Assembly (NCBI GenBank): GCA_051453625.1
Contig: JBOZIK010000001.1
Location: forward strand, 202,322,686-202,386,685
Direction of reading: 5' to 3'
Source: Welwitschia mirabilis
Lineage: Eukaryota > Gnetophyta > Gnetopsida > Welwitschiales
DNA: 64,000 bases
A program made the position numbers and the translations under genes. Of the stretch, positions 47,852 through 59,344 are shown one piece after another. Numbering within the stretch: position 1 is the first letter of the stretch; every line of letters starts with the position of its first letter. Under the pieces are notes generated by a model. The model was not told the DNA's origin, ran no database searches, and saw nothing but the letters and a program-made list of their open reading frames with translations.

Positions 47852-50580
47852 CACTTCCTACCTAGACTTTTACTAGACTCTTAGCGAAAAGCATGAGAAA
47901 AAAATAAATTAACATGGAAAAATTCTAAGAAAAAATATTCAAGTATGAGAACAATATACCTTTCGAAAAATTTTAACCAAGTTTTAAAAAATAAGACATC
48001 AAAAGCAAAAAATAATTCTTTTAAAAATATATTCCATACTCCTTAACTAGAATTGAACTTTGTTCTCAAAGTTTGAAAGATGTAAAAAATTAATGTAAAT
48101 TTTTGAGAACATGATGAAAATTTTGAAAAGAAAGATTCTAATTACATCAATTTTTATTACACTATAACTAGAAAAATACTAGAATGTAAACATTTTAAAG
48201 TAGAAAAACACTATAATACAAAACACTATAGTGCAAAACATTCTAATGTAAAAGTTAAGTTATCATGCATGGAAGAAAAATGCAATTTTAACTAAGTGAT
48301 CGTCTACAAGAAAATAGTCATTCTAATTTTTCTTCCATTTTATGTTGTTTGCATGAGATGTCCTTTTGATTTTTGATAATTTTCTTCATATTTCCCACAA
48401 CTTATTAATCCAAGTCTTATGTTCTAATTGCACTTGTTTAAGAAACATCTCACTAGAAGAAGAAGAAAAAGAATGTTGAGGATAAGGGGAAGGAGAAGAA
48501 GGAGAAGGATGAAAAGTTTTTCTAATAGGCTCTTTGCCTTTATGATAAGTTATTGAAGGTACATATAGAGTAAAATATGAAGAAATAGAGCAAATAGAAG
48601 AAGGATTATGTTGAATTTCTTCTTCTTACTCATATTGTTGTTCTTCAAGTTATTCTTCAGCTATTGTAGTTGTTTCCCTAGGATCTAACATATATATTTA
48701 CACTTTTGAACTTGGGTTATTTTTGGAAAGTAATGGTTTATATGTAAGCTCTTCCCCAACCTTTACAATTTAAGGTTTGGTATAGGTTATTATAGATAAT
48801 ATCAAAAATCAAGCAAGGTGGTGAAAGATTACTTATATGTCCTAAATAGTTTACAATGGCTCTAAACAAAAATTTAATTAATATCAAAAGATCCATTTTC
48901 TTGAATAATTCTAATGAGATCTAGATGGCTACTCTAGGAATCTGTGACATATAAACTAAGTAAAACATTATGAATTAAAAAGTGAAATAAAGCAAGTTGG
49001 GTTTTATGGAAAAACTTACAAGGTAAATTTCCTTCTTTATTGGGTGTATATTCTATGTCTAAGGCATGATAACAATATTTTAAAGTTTTTACTAAAGTAA
49101 ATGTAAAATGCTCTAAATGTTTTACCCCTAAAATAAGTTCAAAGTTAACTAAAAAATTTAAAAGAAAGCATAGTATATATGAGAATGGATTACCTAAGGG
49201 TCTCCATCATCAAATGTAGCATTATTGTAGAAGTCAAACACTTATTTTAAGTAGTAGAATGTATTGTCCTTCTTTAACAACTAATTTCATCCTCTTTTTT
49301 TGAACTTTTTTATATGTATAATGAAGCATACATATTAGAAATGAGCCAAAACTTCCTTCTTCAAATCCTTGTCTTCCACTCCTTTGTCTAAAAAACCAAC
49401 AAGAGAGCAAAGAATAAATAGAAGAGTGGTAGGAAGAAGAAGAGAGAAATAAGAGGAATTCAATGTTAGGTATGAGAAATGAATTTGAAAATAAGATTCA
49501 TAAGATAAATTGAGAAATATTGATTAAAAATCAACTATAATAGACTTACCCTATGGAACTATGCATTCATAGATGTGAAAAAGGACTGAGAATGAAAATT
49601 GAATGTGCCTTCTATGAAAAGGATGATGGTAACAGTGGAGATAAGAAGCAATGCCAACTATTTATAGAGAATGTAGTTGTGGCTAGTTGAGAACTAGAGA
49701 TCAGCATGAACAGAGTATTCAACTTATAGGAATTATGAAATTATAAGGAGGATTAAGGTTCTTATAGGAATAAGTGTGAATAAGGATCATAAAAATATTC
49801 ATATTATCAACAATTTGGATTTATTAGTCATGGATCATGGAATGGATCAAAACATTACTTCAAACCAAAACAACTAAGCTTTTAGATATGTTTTCTCATA
49901 AACAAAGTAGTAAAATTGGCCATGCAAATGGATAGAATAAATGAAAAATATGATAAGGAATAAGCATAAACTAAAAAATCTTATGAATGAAAAATATAAA
50001 AAATCTTAGCTCAATGAACACTTTCTTAAATTTTTTGTGAATTTAATTTTTATTTTGATATTTATTAAGTAAATTTGTCAAAGTTTAAAATCAATAAGAA
50101 AATTCTTAAGTTCAAATGTTAAAATAAGCAAACACAAGAGAATCTTCAAATCCCATCTTTTCTTTCCATAATTCACCTTTTTCATAGTTACACATATCCT
50201 TCATTTCAAGCATTTAGATCATCTTAAGCATCTAGTGTTATGACATTTTTTATAAGAGAATAAAGCATTTTGTTTTTTGAAGAAATTAGTAATGCATTAA
50301 CAATAGGCATTTATATGTCTAATGTAGTCAATCATGTCATAAGAATATCGCTAGAGCTACATTTTTAGTAAGCATAAATAGCCTCAATGAAATATTTAAA
50401 ATTAGATGTGATTCAATCTATAGCATTTCTATGCTTCTCTAATAATTCTTTAAAAGTTGAGACCAAAGAATTTGAAATCATCATGAGAGGAATAGGTGTG
50501 TTTTTAATTTGGAGAAGGATTGAAATTATGAAATTCATAAATAAAATCAACATTATTAGTATCCCTTGGTAATTAAATAG
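47852..50580 (-). other. internal region lacking RT; unassigned coding relic
   Basis: On the minus strand, about 48.75 to 48.35 kb reads as coding-like sequence: an acidic part, then VPSITYHKGKEPIRKTFHP, then a Ser/Pro-rich run, EMFLKQVQLEHKTWINKLW. Another coding-like part, PRVAI-x-ISLELFKKMDLL, lies near 48.9 kb. I know no certain match; a second ORF of Athila/Tat type (plant transposon-protein domain) is one possibility. RT, RNase H and integrase motifs were looked for and not found. Confidence 0.4.
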
Positions 50581-50584
50581 TATT

Positions 50585-50970
50585 AAAAATATTCAAGTCC
50601 ATTGTTATGTTGTCAAATGAAATTTTCATTAACCTATTCCTTCAATTAATAAGAGCATTTAATTTTTCCAAAAAGAGTCTACCCAAAATAATAGAAACTA
50701 CATTATGCTTAGTTGAACCCATTTCTAATACAATGAAGTCTACCACGAAGTAACAGTTATCTACTTAAACAATCAAATCTTTAACAATTCCTAGTGATAA
50801 CTTCAATGAGTTATTATCTAATTACAATTAGATTTTTATTTTCTTAAAGTGATTTATGCTAAGTGTCTTATAAATTAAATAGGGCAAAAGATTTATGCTT
50901 ATCTAAAGATCTAATAAAGCTTACCTCAGGTGTCTGTTTCCTATAGTAATGACTATAGTTAAGAAATCAG
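50585..50970 (-). pseudogene. gypsy aspartic protease relic (second element)
   Basis: Minus-strand reading gives ALLDL-stop-ISINLLPY-LIYK near 50.88-50.92 kb. The catalytic Asp is kept and the following Gly is now a stop. Downstream come V-D-N-C-Y-F-V-V-D-F-I-V-L, then SIILGRLFLEKLNALIN and MKISF, the ILGRPFLATANAxI block. It aligns with the protease at 23.86 kb, including the flanking GDPDF-like reading just before it. Confidence 0.78.
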
Positions 50971-51989
50971 GGTCTTTATACTTTGGAAATTTGATTTTGT
51001 AAGATTGCACTAGTATGTTATGCTAAAAAGGCCTTTTTCTTAACATGAATTTTCCTTTTGATTGTACACGTATCTTTAAAAAATTTTGCATAAGGGGGGA
51101 TTTGTTTAATGGATTCTAACAAACTTCTTTAAAAATCTCTAAGGCTTCTAGCTATTTTTACATAATTTTTCCCTTCATAAGTTATTGTGAAAAGGGTAGA
51201 GATTCTTTGTAAATGGACAAAGGTTTTTCTAGTTCATTTAATATTTCATCCTTCTTATTGTTCTTTGTATTATTTAACTCTTTTCCACTTTGAAGATGAA
51301 TATCATTATTTTCTTCTATTTGGTTAGGCCCTAATCCTTACATATCCTCTTAGATTTTTTCGTGAGATCATAAGAAGTTTATTAGGTTTTTTTAGTTTAA
51401 AGAAGAGAGGATTTGGACTGTGATTTTTTGAAATTGTTGAAAGTTTTATTCAAGGTAATTCAAGAGTGAAGCTTGTTTTTGGTTAATCAAGTTTTGATTT
51501 TACATGAATTTTCTTAAGGATTCTTTTAAAAAAATAGATGATGAAGTTTGGTGATTTAGTGATAAATGGTAGTTTGAGTGGTATTAATTTGATGAGTAAG
51601 GATGAAAGGATGATGATGGAAATGAGTTTCTTATTTGACTAATGTGATTTTAATTATAAGATTTATGTTGCTTTCAAGAAAAGTTAGGATGCTGCCTTCA
51701 TCTAGGGTTATAGGTATTTGAATAAGGATCATTGTAATGACTTAGTAAATAATGTCTTATAACATTTACTTATTCATTAACTGCACTTTAAAAGAGAAGT
51801 ATGGAGGAACACTCAACTATTTCATGGAAGTTTATATGATAGATTAACATTTAACTTTGGAGGTTGATGGTTTACGTGAAGTGGTAAGGGATTTTACTCT
51901 TTTTAATAGTTTATATATTTTATTACTAACATCAAAAATTTCAAGCACTCTAAAGATACTAGGGGATCTAACTAATGACTACAATCTAG

Positions 51990-53400
51990 ATGATTTAATT
52001 ACTTTTTCCTAGTTTTTAGAACTCTCAGTTATGGATTTACGACAATTCCAAACTTTGTCTAAGGAAAAATTCAAAAAGCGATTCCTACTCATCATTTCAA
52101 CTAATTGTTGATTATTGGATGATAATCCTTTAGAAGAAAAACTAATAACCATACCTAGCTCAAATATATGTGGGGAACATTTTTGAAATAAATCCTTATA
52201 CCTCTCTAAGATTTGCAAGAAGGATTATTGATATTTCTATTGGCAATTCATGATTTCTTACCTAAAAGCATTGGATTTATAACTTAAAAAATTAATATAA
52301 AATACTTGTTTATATTAGTCCAAGTCCTAGTAGATAGAGGTTTAAGGATCCATAGCTACACTTTAGCATTTTCCTTCAGGGAAAATAGAAAAAAGGTTAG
52401 TTTAAGAGCATCTATAATGTTAAAGAACCAAGGTAAAGTGGATAGCACACATTTGAATTCTTTTAGATGTAGGTATTGGTCTTTTAATTTTAAGCCATGA
52501 AAGTGGGGAATTAATTGAATAGTTGAATGCTTAGAATCTAGCCTACATGGTATTGAGGTTGGAATATGCATGATGAAGTACCTAATCATTGAGGTTGTAA
52601 ATAATCTCAGAGGGTTTTCATAGGGGATNNNNNNNNNNNNNNNNNNNNNNNNNNNNNNNNNNNNNNNNNNNNNNNNNNNNNNNNNNNNNNNNNNNNNNNN
52701 NNNNNNNNNNNNNNNNNNNNNNNNNNNNNNNNNNNNNNNNNNNNNNNNNNNNNNNNNNNNNNNNNNNNNNNNNNNNNNNNNNNNNNNNNNNNNNNNNNNN
52801 NNNNNNNNNNNNNNNNNNNNNNNNNNNNNNNNNNNNNNNNNNNNNNNNNNNNNNNNNNNNNNNNNNNNNNNNNNNNNNNNNNNNNNNNNNNNNNNNNNNN
52901 NNNNNNNNNNNNNNNNNNNNNNNNNNNNNNNNNNNNNNNNNNNNNNNNNNNNNNNNNNNNNNNNNNNNNNNNNNNNNNNNNNNNNNNNNNNNNNNNNNNN
53001 NNNNNNNNNNNNNNNNNNNNNNNNNNNNNNNNNNNNNNNNNNNNNNNNNNNNNNNNNNNNNNNNNNNNNNNNNNNNNNNNNNNNNNNNNNNNNNNNNNNN
53101 NNNNNNNNNNNNNNNNNNNNNNNNNNNNNNNNNNNNNNNNNNNNNNNNNNNNNNNNNNNNNNNNNNNNNNNNNNNNNNNNNNNNNNNNNNNNNNNNNNNN
53201 NNNNNNNNNNNNNNNNNNNNNNNNNNNNNNNNNNNNNNNNNNNNNNNNNNNNNNNNNNNNNNNNNNNNNNNNNNNNNNNNNNNNNNNNNNNNNNNNNNNN
53301 NNNNNNNNNNNNNNNNNNNNNNNNNNNNNNNNNNNNNNNNNNNNNNNNNNNNNNNNNNNNNNNNNNNNNNNNNNNNNNNNNNNTTGAGCTACTTGCTAGT
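51990..53400 (-). pseudogene. gypsy gag relic (second element), with an N run
   Basis: On the minus strand 52589..52356 contains IQLIPHFHGLKLKDQYLHL and KEFKCVLSTLP, followed 284 bp further by 52218..52009 with KGLSSNNQQLVEMMSR and ITESSKN. These are the same two gag blocks as in the first element (21.5 and 22.7 kb). The N-terminal part is partly hidden by the gap at 52629..53383. Confidence 0.78.
52629..53383. other. assembly gap, 755 N
   Basis: Lies in the gag N-terminus/leader of the second element. The flanks do not overlap, so real sequence is probably missing, although the length need not be 755. Confidence 0.85.
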
Positions 53401-54495
53401 TAAGTTAGAAGGATTGAAGGTTCTTTAATAACTCTTCATTTAAAAAACATATATTATTATTGTAGAAAAATTTTGAAAGGTAGGATGAACATTGTGATTG
53501 AATTGTTTGGAAGGTTGTTCTCCATGAATCTATTTGTGGGATTAGTTTTTCGAAGGTAGTTTTTATTCCTTATTATTAATGGTGTTAGGGTCCATGTTTT
53601 TATTAGAAGCAACTCTAAGTAAGAATCTTAGATTATCTTAGATTGAATGCATACCTGACTTAGACAAGTTTTAAACGGAGTCTAAAGGTAAAAAAGGTTT
53701 CAGATGGGATACAGAGAACTAGTTTTAAGTTTAATAGGCTGATTCTTAGGAAGGTCAATGATGCTAGTTAGGTATGATAATGGCATTGGTTATTTGGCAT
53801 TTTTTGCATTAGGAAAAAGTTAGGTATTTGCAAACTCTGCACAAAATATTTCAAGTTATAGGATTTAGGAAGAAACATAGGAAAAATTAAAATGACAACA
53901 ATGTTAAAACCAAAACCTAAGGAAATAAATCCTTTTTTTTAATTTTTAGAATTTTTAATAAAAAATACTAAACGTAGTAAAAATAAAACCTAACTTGAAA
54001 AAATTACAAAAAATGAAAAGAAAAAACAAATGTAAGTCTTATATGATATCCTTATTTTTTTATTTTTAGAATTTTTAGTAGAAAATACTAAACATAGTAA
54101 AAATGAAACATAACTTTAAAAAATAAAAAAATTGCAGAAAACAAAAAGGAAAAACAAATGTAAGTCCTATATGATTTTTATTACTTAATTTTTCAATCCT
54201 CTTTTGGGTCACAAACTTGTATAAAATTCATTAGAATTGCAACACAAAAGATACTGTATTAAAATGATATTCAAGTTACAGAAAAAACTAAATAGAACTT
54301 AAAAATGAACGAATACCCACCATTTGAAAGAAAAGAAAATACTAAAAAAAAGGGGACTAGTTTGGGTATCACTAGAAGGGATCGGTACTAACTCTTAGAA
54401 GCACTCAAAAACTTAAAAACAAAACTAAAATTTACAAGAAATAAAATATTATATACCTTCTATGAAGCTACTATGCCATTATCTGCAACAATAGT
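53401..54495 (-). other. leader and primer-binding site region of the reverse gypsy element
   Basis: Contains, on the minus strand, one unit matching the first element's tandem leader repeat (AACTAGTCC-like end, about 54350). GCAACAATAG at about 54486..54495 fits the reverse complement of a decayed tRNA-Asp PBS (GCAACGGCG). A ~120-bp near-duplicate (TTTTTAGAATTTTTA...AATACTAAACRTAG) occurs at about 53930 and 54050. Confidence 0.55.
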
Positions 54496-54680
54496 GTGAA
54501 AAAAGCATTTATGTCAAGCTTTTATAGTTTATAAACCAGGACCCTTATTGTAGTAGAATCTCGATGTTGTTCTTTCCATAGGTATAAATCAAGGTAGAAA
54601 ATAAATGGAGACAACATAAGACTTTCTTAACTTATGAAGAATCAAAATAAACCAAAAACCAAGATTGTGATATGGGTTTT
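54496..54680 (-). repeat. 5' LTR of the reverse gypsy element, inner part (U5 side)
   Basis: Aligns with 46658..46835. It stops at GTTTT (54676..54680), where a 4.66-kb insertion begins; the LTR continues at 59345. Confidence 0.85.
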
Positions 54681-55364
54681 TATCATGTACCAACCCTCAC
54701 AAGACCCAAGTACGTTTATCATACATTACAAGATCTAAATACCTTATTAAACATTATCAAAATTGAATGTTGCTTGGTAAAGATTAGAGATACATTAATA
54801 GCATTATAACACTACCTAATTATTTATTAAATATTTCTAAAAAGACTTAAACTATCATTTTAAGTAATTAGCATCTATCTTATTTTTAAACTATTACTAA
54901 GGTTTGGTAAAACATAATCATAAAGTTCTTTTTAAGGGATTAATTGACAAAAAAATCTCTTTCTCTTAAGATTTGACTTAAAATTTTTAGTTTCCATTGT
55001 ATTTAATTAAGGATTTAGACTTAATTGTTAACTAAAGTATTAGATCATATCATACATTAATTGTATTTTTAATAACTTTTTAATGCCTAGATGATGCATT
55101 AGTAGTAATATAATATTCAAATATCTTGTATTTAACCCTTTGAAATTAAGATGTGTAGGTGAGTTATGTATTAATAAATATGATAATTTAGTTATAAAGT
55201 AAGGGAATCATAATGAGCATGCTAAGACCTAACAAGATTTGAACTAATCCCAACTAGAACTTTATTATCCTTAACCTATTATTAGGAATCTTTCTAAATG
55301 TGAATATTAAACTTTTTAAGTTATTAATGATGAATTAATCTCTTATTTTTAATTTTTATATTAT

Positions 55365-56090
55365 TAAATTCTATTAAAGGAGTCCATCTGTACTAAACGC
55401 ATTTTTGTCTCTTTATTTTAACTTCCACAAGTTTAGGCACTTTCAAAAGTAGCATTAAAGGACTCATCAGATTTAGCTCCTAAAAGAAGTGGAAGTCCTA
55501 ATTTATTATATAATTAAAATTCTAATAAGCTTAATATCCCTTTTATAAGTTAATTTTTTAAAGGGTTTTCACTTATATAAATCCACTTTCACCTCCTTGT
55601 TTCAGCTTTCAAAAGTTCAAGCACTCTCGAAACAGCACAAAAGGGCTCATTAAGTTTAGTTCTTAAAGAAGTGAAATTCCCAAATTCTTTCATTGTTAAA
55701 ATTTAGAAAATATTCTAATATGCCTTTTATAAGTTAATTTATTCAAGGGTTTGTACTTCTGCTAAATTCATATTTGCCTATTTATTTTAGCTTCTGAAAG
55801 TTCAAACACTTTAAAAGTAGCATAAAAAGGCTCATCAAGTTTTGCTCTTAAAGAAGTGAAATTCTCCAATTCTTTCATTATTAAAATTCAAAAAAGATTT
55901 TAATATTTTTTATAAGTTAATTTATTTAATGTTTTATACTTTTGCTAAATCCATTTTTTGCCTCTTTATTTTAGCTTCCAAAAGTTTAGGCACTTTCAAA
56001 AGCAGTACAAAAGGGTTCATCAAGCTTAGCTTTTAAAAGAGGTGAAATTTTTAATTTTATTTTATTACAGATATGTTTTTAACAGGTAAA
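55365..56090. repeat. tandem array A, four copies of a ~183-bp unit
   Basis: Unit anchors (...CTAAAT-CC then TTGCCTCTTTATTTTAGCTT) fall at about 55391, 55573, 55756 and 55939, a period of 182-183 bp. Each unit has AAAGTT-AGGCACTTTC, a CAAAAGGGCTCATCAAG-like core, GAAGTGAAATTC and TTTTATAAGTTAATTT. A partial fifth copy stands alone at about 57475..57560. Confidence 0.9.
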
Positions 56091-56289
56091 CATAACCTTT
56101 TAAAAGATTCATTATAGACAAAGAATTTTGGGAAACTGTTCAACATGCCTAACACAAATCACAAGTGTTATTACTAGAAACTTTAAATTTTCAATCTTTT
56201 ACTTTAGCATCCTTTATTTATAGAGTTAACTAATTTCAAAATTTATAGATATGAGCTATAGAATAAATCAATTTTAGTAGTGATATTTT

Positions 56290-57130
56290 AACTTTCTTCA
56301 GAAACATCTATAAGATGAAAAACATTTTATATAAATGCAAGTAAATAAATGGACTAAAAGGCAACAAAAACTAATTATTTTTGCATAAAACAGATCCTAA
56401 CAAAATATCTAACTCCAAAAAATGTATGAAAAAAATTAATTCTATCATTTTTATCTCTACATCCTCTATAAAAATCAAATAATAAATAAAAATATTTTAC
56501 AGAAATACAACTAAATGAATAGACTAAAATGCAGTAGAGACTAATTATTTTTACACAAAATAAACCCAAATGAATACCCAATAATAAAAAGTGTAAAAAC
56601 AGGATTGAATCTATCATTTTTATGTTTAAAACTTTTTCAAAAAGTGAATAATAGAGAAAAACATTTTATAGTAGTACACTTAAATTGACTAAAAATGTAG
56701 TACAAGTTGATTATTTTTGCATAAAACAAATTTTAAAAGAATACCCAACAATAAAAAATGCATAAACAGAATTGAATCTACCACTTTTACGTTTGTAGGC
56801 TCTATAAAAATTGAACAATAAAGAAAAATGTTTTACAAAGATACACCTAAATAAATAGACTAAAAATATAATAGAAACTGATTATTTTTGCATAAAACAA
56901 ATCCTAAATAAGTCTCTAATAAAAAANNNNNNNNNNNNNNNNNNNNNNNNNNNNNNNNNNNNNNNNNNNNNNNNNNNNNNNNNNNNNNNNNNNNNNNNNN
57001 NNNNNNNNNNNNNNNNNNNNNNNNNNAAAAAAAGTGTAGAAATAGAAATAAATCTAGCATCTTTATATCTACATCATTTGCAAAAATTGAACAATAAAGA
57101 AAAGCATTTTTTCTAAAATATAAACCAATA
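56290..57130. repeat. tandem array B, about five copies of a ~169-bp unit
   Basis: The anchor TGATTATTTTTGCATAAAAC and variants fall at about 56371, 56540, 56708 and 56878, a period of 167-170 bp; a further unit end follows the N run. Units share AATAAATAGACTAAAA, GAATACCCAA-AATAAAAA, GAATCTA-CA-TTTTA. Adjacent to array A but unrelated in sequence. Confidence 0.88.
56927..57026. other. assembly gap, 100 N, probably spurious
   Basis: The left flank ends in AATAAAAAA and the right flank begins AAAAAAAGTGTAG. In other array B units AATAAAAA is followed directly by GTGTA, so joining the flanks at the A run yields a normal unit. Confidence 0.7.
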
Positions 57131-57593
57131 TGTTCTATTACTTCTATTTCTAAAATGTTATAGAGAAATAAACCCTAATAGAAAATAAAATGACAAATGG
57201 AAAAAGAAAAAAATAACAAGAAAAGAAAGGGTTTTAATCTTATAACCCATTTTTAAAATCCTATAGACAAGGTTAAAAGGAAAGAATAACTAACTTACAA
57301 GTAAAAAAAAAAGACCTGCAAGCAAAATTTTATAGCACAAAAAGCAAAAAAAATTTTGAATCTAAAAACTTAATTTTTGCAACTTATTTTCTCTTATTCT
57401 CGCAATTCTCCTATAATGCAAAGCCCAAAACCACATTATTTATACCTACAAAAGGAAACCCAACAACATCACTCTCAATCCCTTTTTTCACGTTTAAAAT
57501 TTATCTTTTGAAAGTTTAAGCACTTCTAAAAGTAGTTCTTAAAGGGCTTGCAAGGTTAACAAATGATTGATGGGAAGACAAGAAAGAGAGAAA

Positions 57594-57637
57594 AGAAGAA
57601 GAAGAAGAAGAAGAAGAAGAAGAAGAAGAAGAAGAAT
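57594..57637. repeat. (GAA)n microsatellite
   Basis: About 13 to 14 pure AGA/GAA units in a purine-rich belt. The minus-strand frame across it (57539..57754) is a Leu-rich artefact. Confidence 0.93.
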
Positions 57638-57853
57638 GGTAGATAAATAGAAGAACAAAAGAGGAATAATATTAGGAAAAAACAAATCAAAAGAGGAAGT
57701 CAAATAACTCAATGAAGTCGTCCAGAACTTAAGAACAAGAGGAGGGAAAAGCAAAAAAATAACCCTTAATTCATCTCAATTACCTTTTATAAAAATATGC
57801 TTGAAATGCATGTCAACCTATATATTAAAAATGTTTAATTAATTTCTTTATTA

Positions 57854-57915
57854 AGACTTGAACCTTTGACCTATGATTCAATGCCACTACAAGTAGATCA
57901 CTCAGTTATACCTTT
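57854..57915 (-). repeat. tRNA-like pol III promoter remnant
   Basis: On the minus strand TAACTGAGTGAT (plus 57897..57908) is close to an A box, and GGTTCAAGTCT (plus 57854..57864) is close to a B box. Spacing is about 44 bp start to start. It may be a SINE head within the 4.66-kb insertion. No tail or target-site duplication identified. Confidence 0.4.
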
Positions 57916-59344
57916 TAATTGTTTATATCTCTTCCTTTTTATTTTTTGTTATTTCTCTTAGTCCTACTCTATATAAAAGTATATATTAAAACTACATACA
58001 TACTTAGAAAGTTCTTGATAGGCAGGAAAAAACATATACATTATTTTTAACAATTAGAGATTGTAAAACATAAACTTGCAAGAAGATAATACCACTACAA
58101 TGTTTTATAGGTATAAGATACCCAACAAATTATTTACAAAAATGTATGTTATGCCATAATTAGCAAAAACTTGGGTATTTACATGATTAGAATGCTCAGC
58201 CTTAATTTTAAAAGGAAGGATAGCAATTCAAAAATATTTAATACCATCACTTACTAATGGGTAACTTCCTTTGAAGCTCCTAATCCTACAAATAAAATTT
58301 GTGATGAGAACTATGAACAACATAGTTTCTAATATGGCTAGGTTAAGAGCTGAGTGTTTAAAGAATACCTAAGACTTCTAGTGCAAGATATGAAAAAGTG
58401 AATAATAATTTTTTAGATTTAAAAGGAAGGCTTCAGATTTCATTAACTTAATTTTATGTTCTTACACATTTGAAATTCTAGCAACACACATGTTCCCTTA
58501 TTAAGAGTAAATTTATGTAATGTTTTGTGCAATTATTTTCTCCCTTCCCAGTAATTCACTACCATGGTCATGAAATCCTAATAAAGGGTTGTCCCTCTAA
58601 AGTTTTTGCAACTAACTACCTTGGTTAGTTTTAATTATCTTTTTAATAAGTAAAGCCCCAAATTTTTAGCTTTACTTTAGGGCCCTAAAAAAATTTCCCT
58701 AAGAATTATAGATTTAAAACATCTTTAATAGATACAAAAATTTATAAGTAAAGACAAAGATTTTTGAAAGATATAAAAGATTCTTAATGGATCAGTGCAA
58801 TAGTTAAGTTGCACATGAAATCTTTGAGAGTAAATAACCAGCTTGAAAGATACAAAAAATGTAGTAAAACAAGGTAAAAGGATACATGAATAAAAAATTT
58901 GTAGCAAGAACAAGGAATATCCTAAACCATACCTATACTTATAACACAATTTTAGCCTTAAGGGTTAAGAGCTTTCCTTCAATTTGCAGAGTTGAAAAGG
59001 TATATCAGTTCTTTTTAAAGAAAAAAATTATAATAACTCAAAGGCATCCAAGCATTTATAAAGGTAAAACTAATGATGTATCATTTTAAATGTTATCCAC
59101 TTGACTCTTCCTAACACTCTTCTTCTTACACCTGGCCATTAAGCGAAAAAAAATTTTAAAAATTCTTTAAATTTAAAAGAAATAAATTAGTGATTTAAAT
59201 CAAAATTTTATAACTCAGCAAATTTTTAAGAAGAAATAAATTTGCATAGTAAATAATCATATCACCATCTTCATTAACCTTAATTTTCTATAATCATTTT
59301 AAATTTGAAAATTTTTATTAGGCCATGTAACTATAGATGTAATA

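Larger units (their letters stand above)
54681..59344 (-). mobile_element. 4.66-kb insertion in the LTR, possible giant solo LTR
   Basis: Inserted between 54680 and 59345, with GTTTT on both sides (54676..54680 and 59345..59349) as the target-site duplication. On the minus strand it starts TATTACATC and ends ATGATA, readable as TG...CA ends decayed to TA. A TATAAATAA box reads on the minus strand (plus 57436..57444). Inside are two tandem arrays, a (GAA)n run, a tRNA-like motif and no coding domains. A 5-bp TSD, TG/CA-like ends and a promoter but no ORF suggest a solo LTR of a large-LTR retrotransposon. Its family is unknown to me. Confidence 0.55.

Noticed and set aside
55365-57130. Regularly spaced repeats considered as a CRISPR array
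   Set aside because: Units of 169-183 bp without unique spacers, in plant nuclear DNA: satellite-like tandem repeats, not CRISPR.
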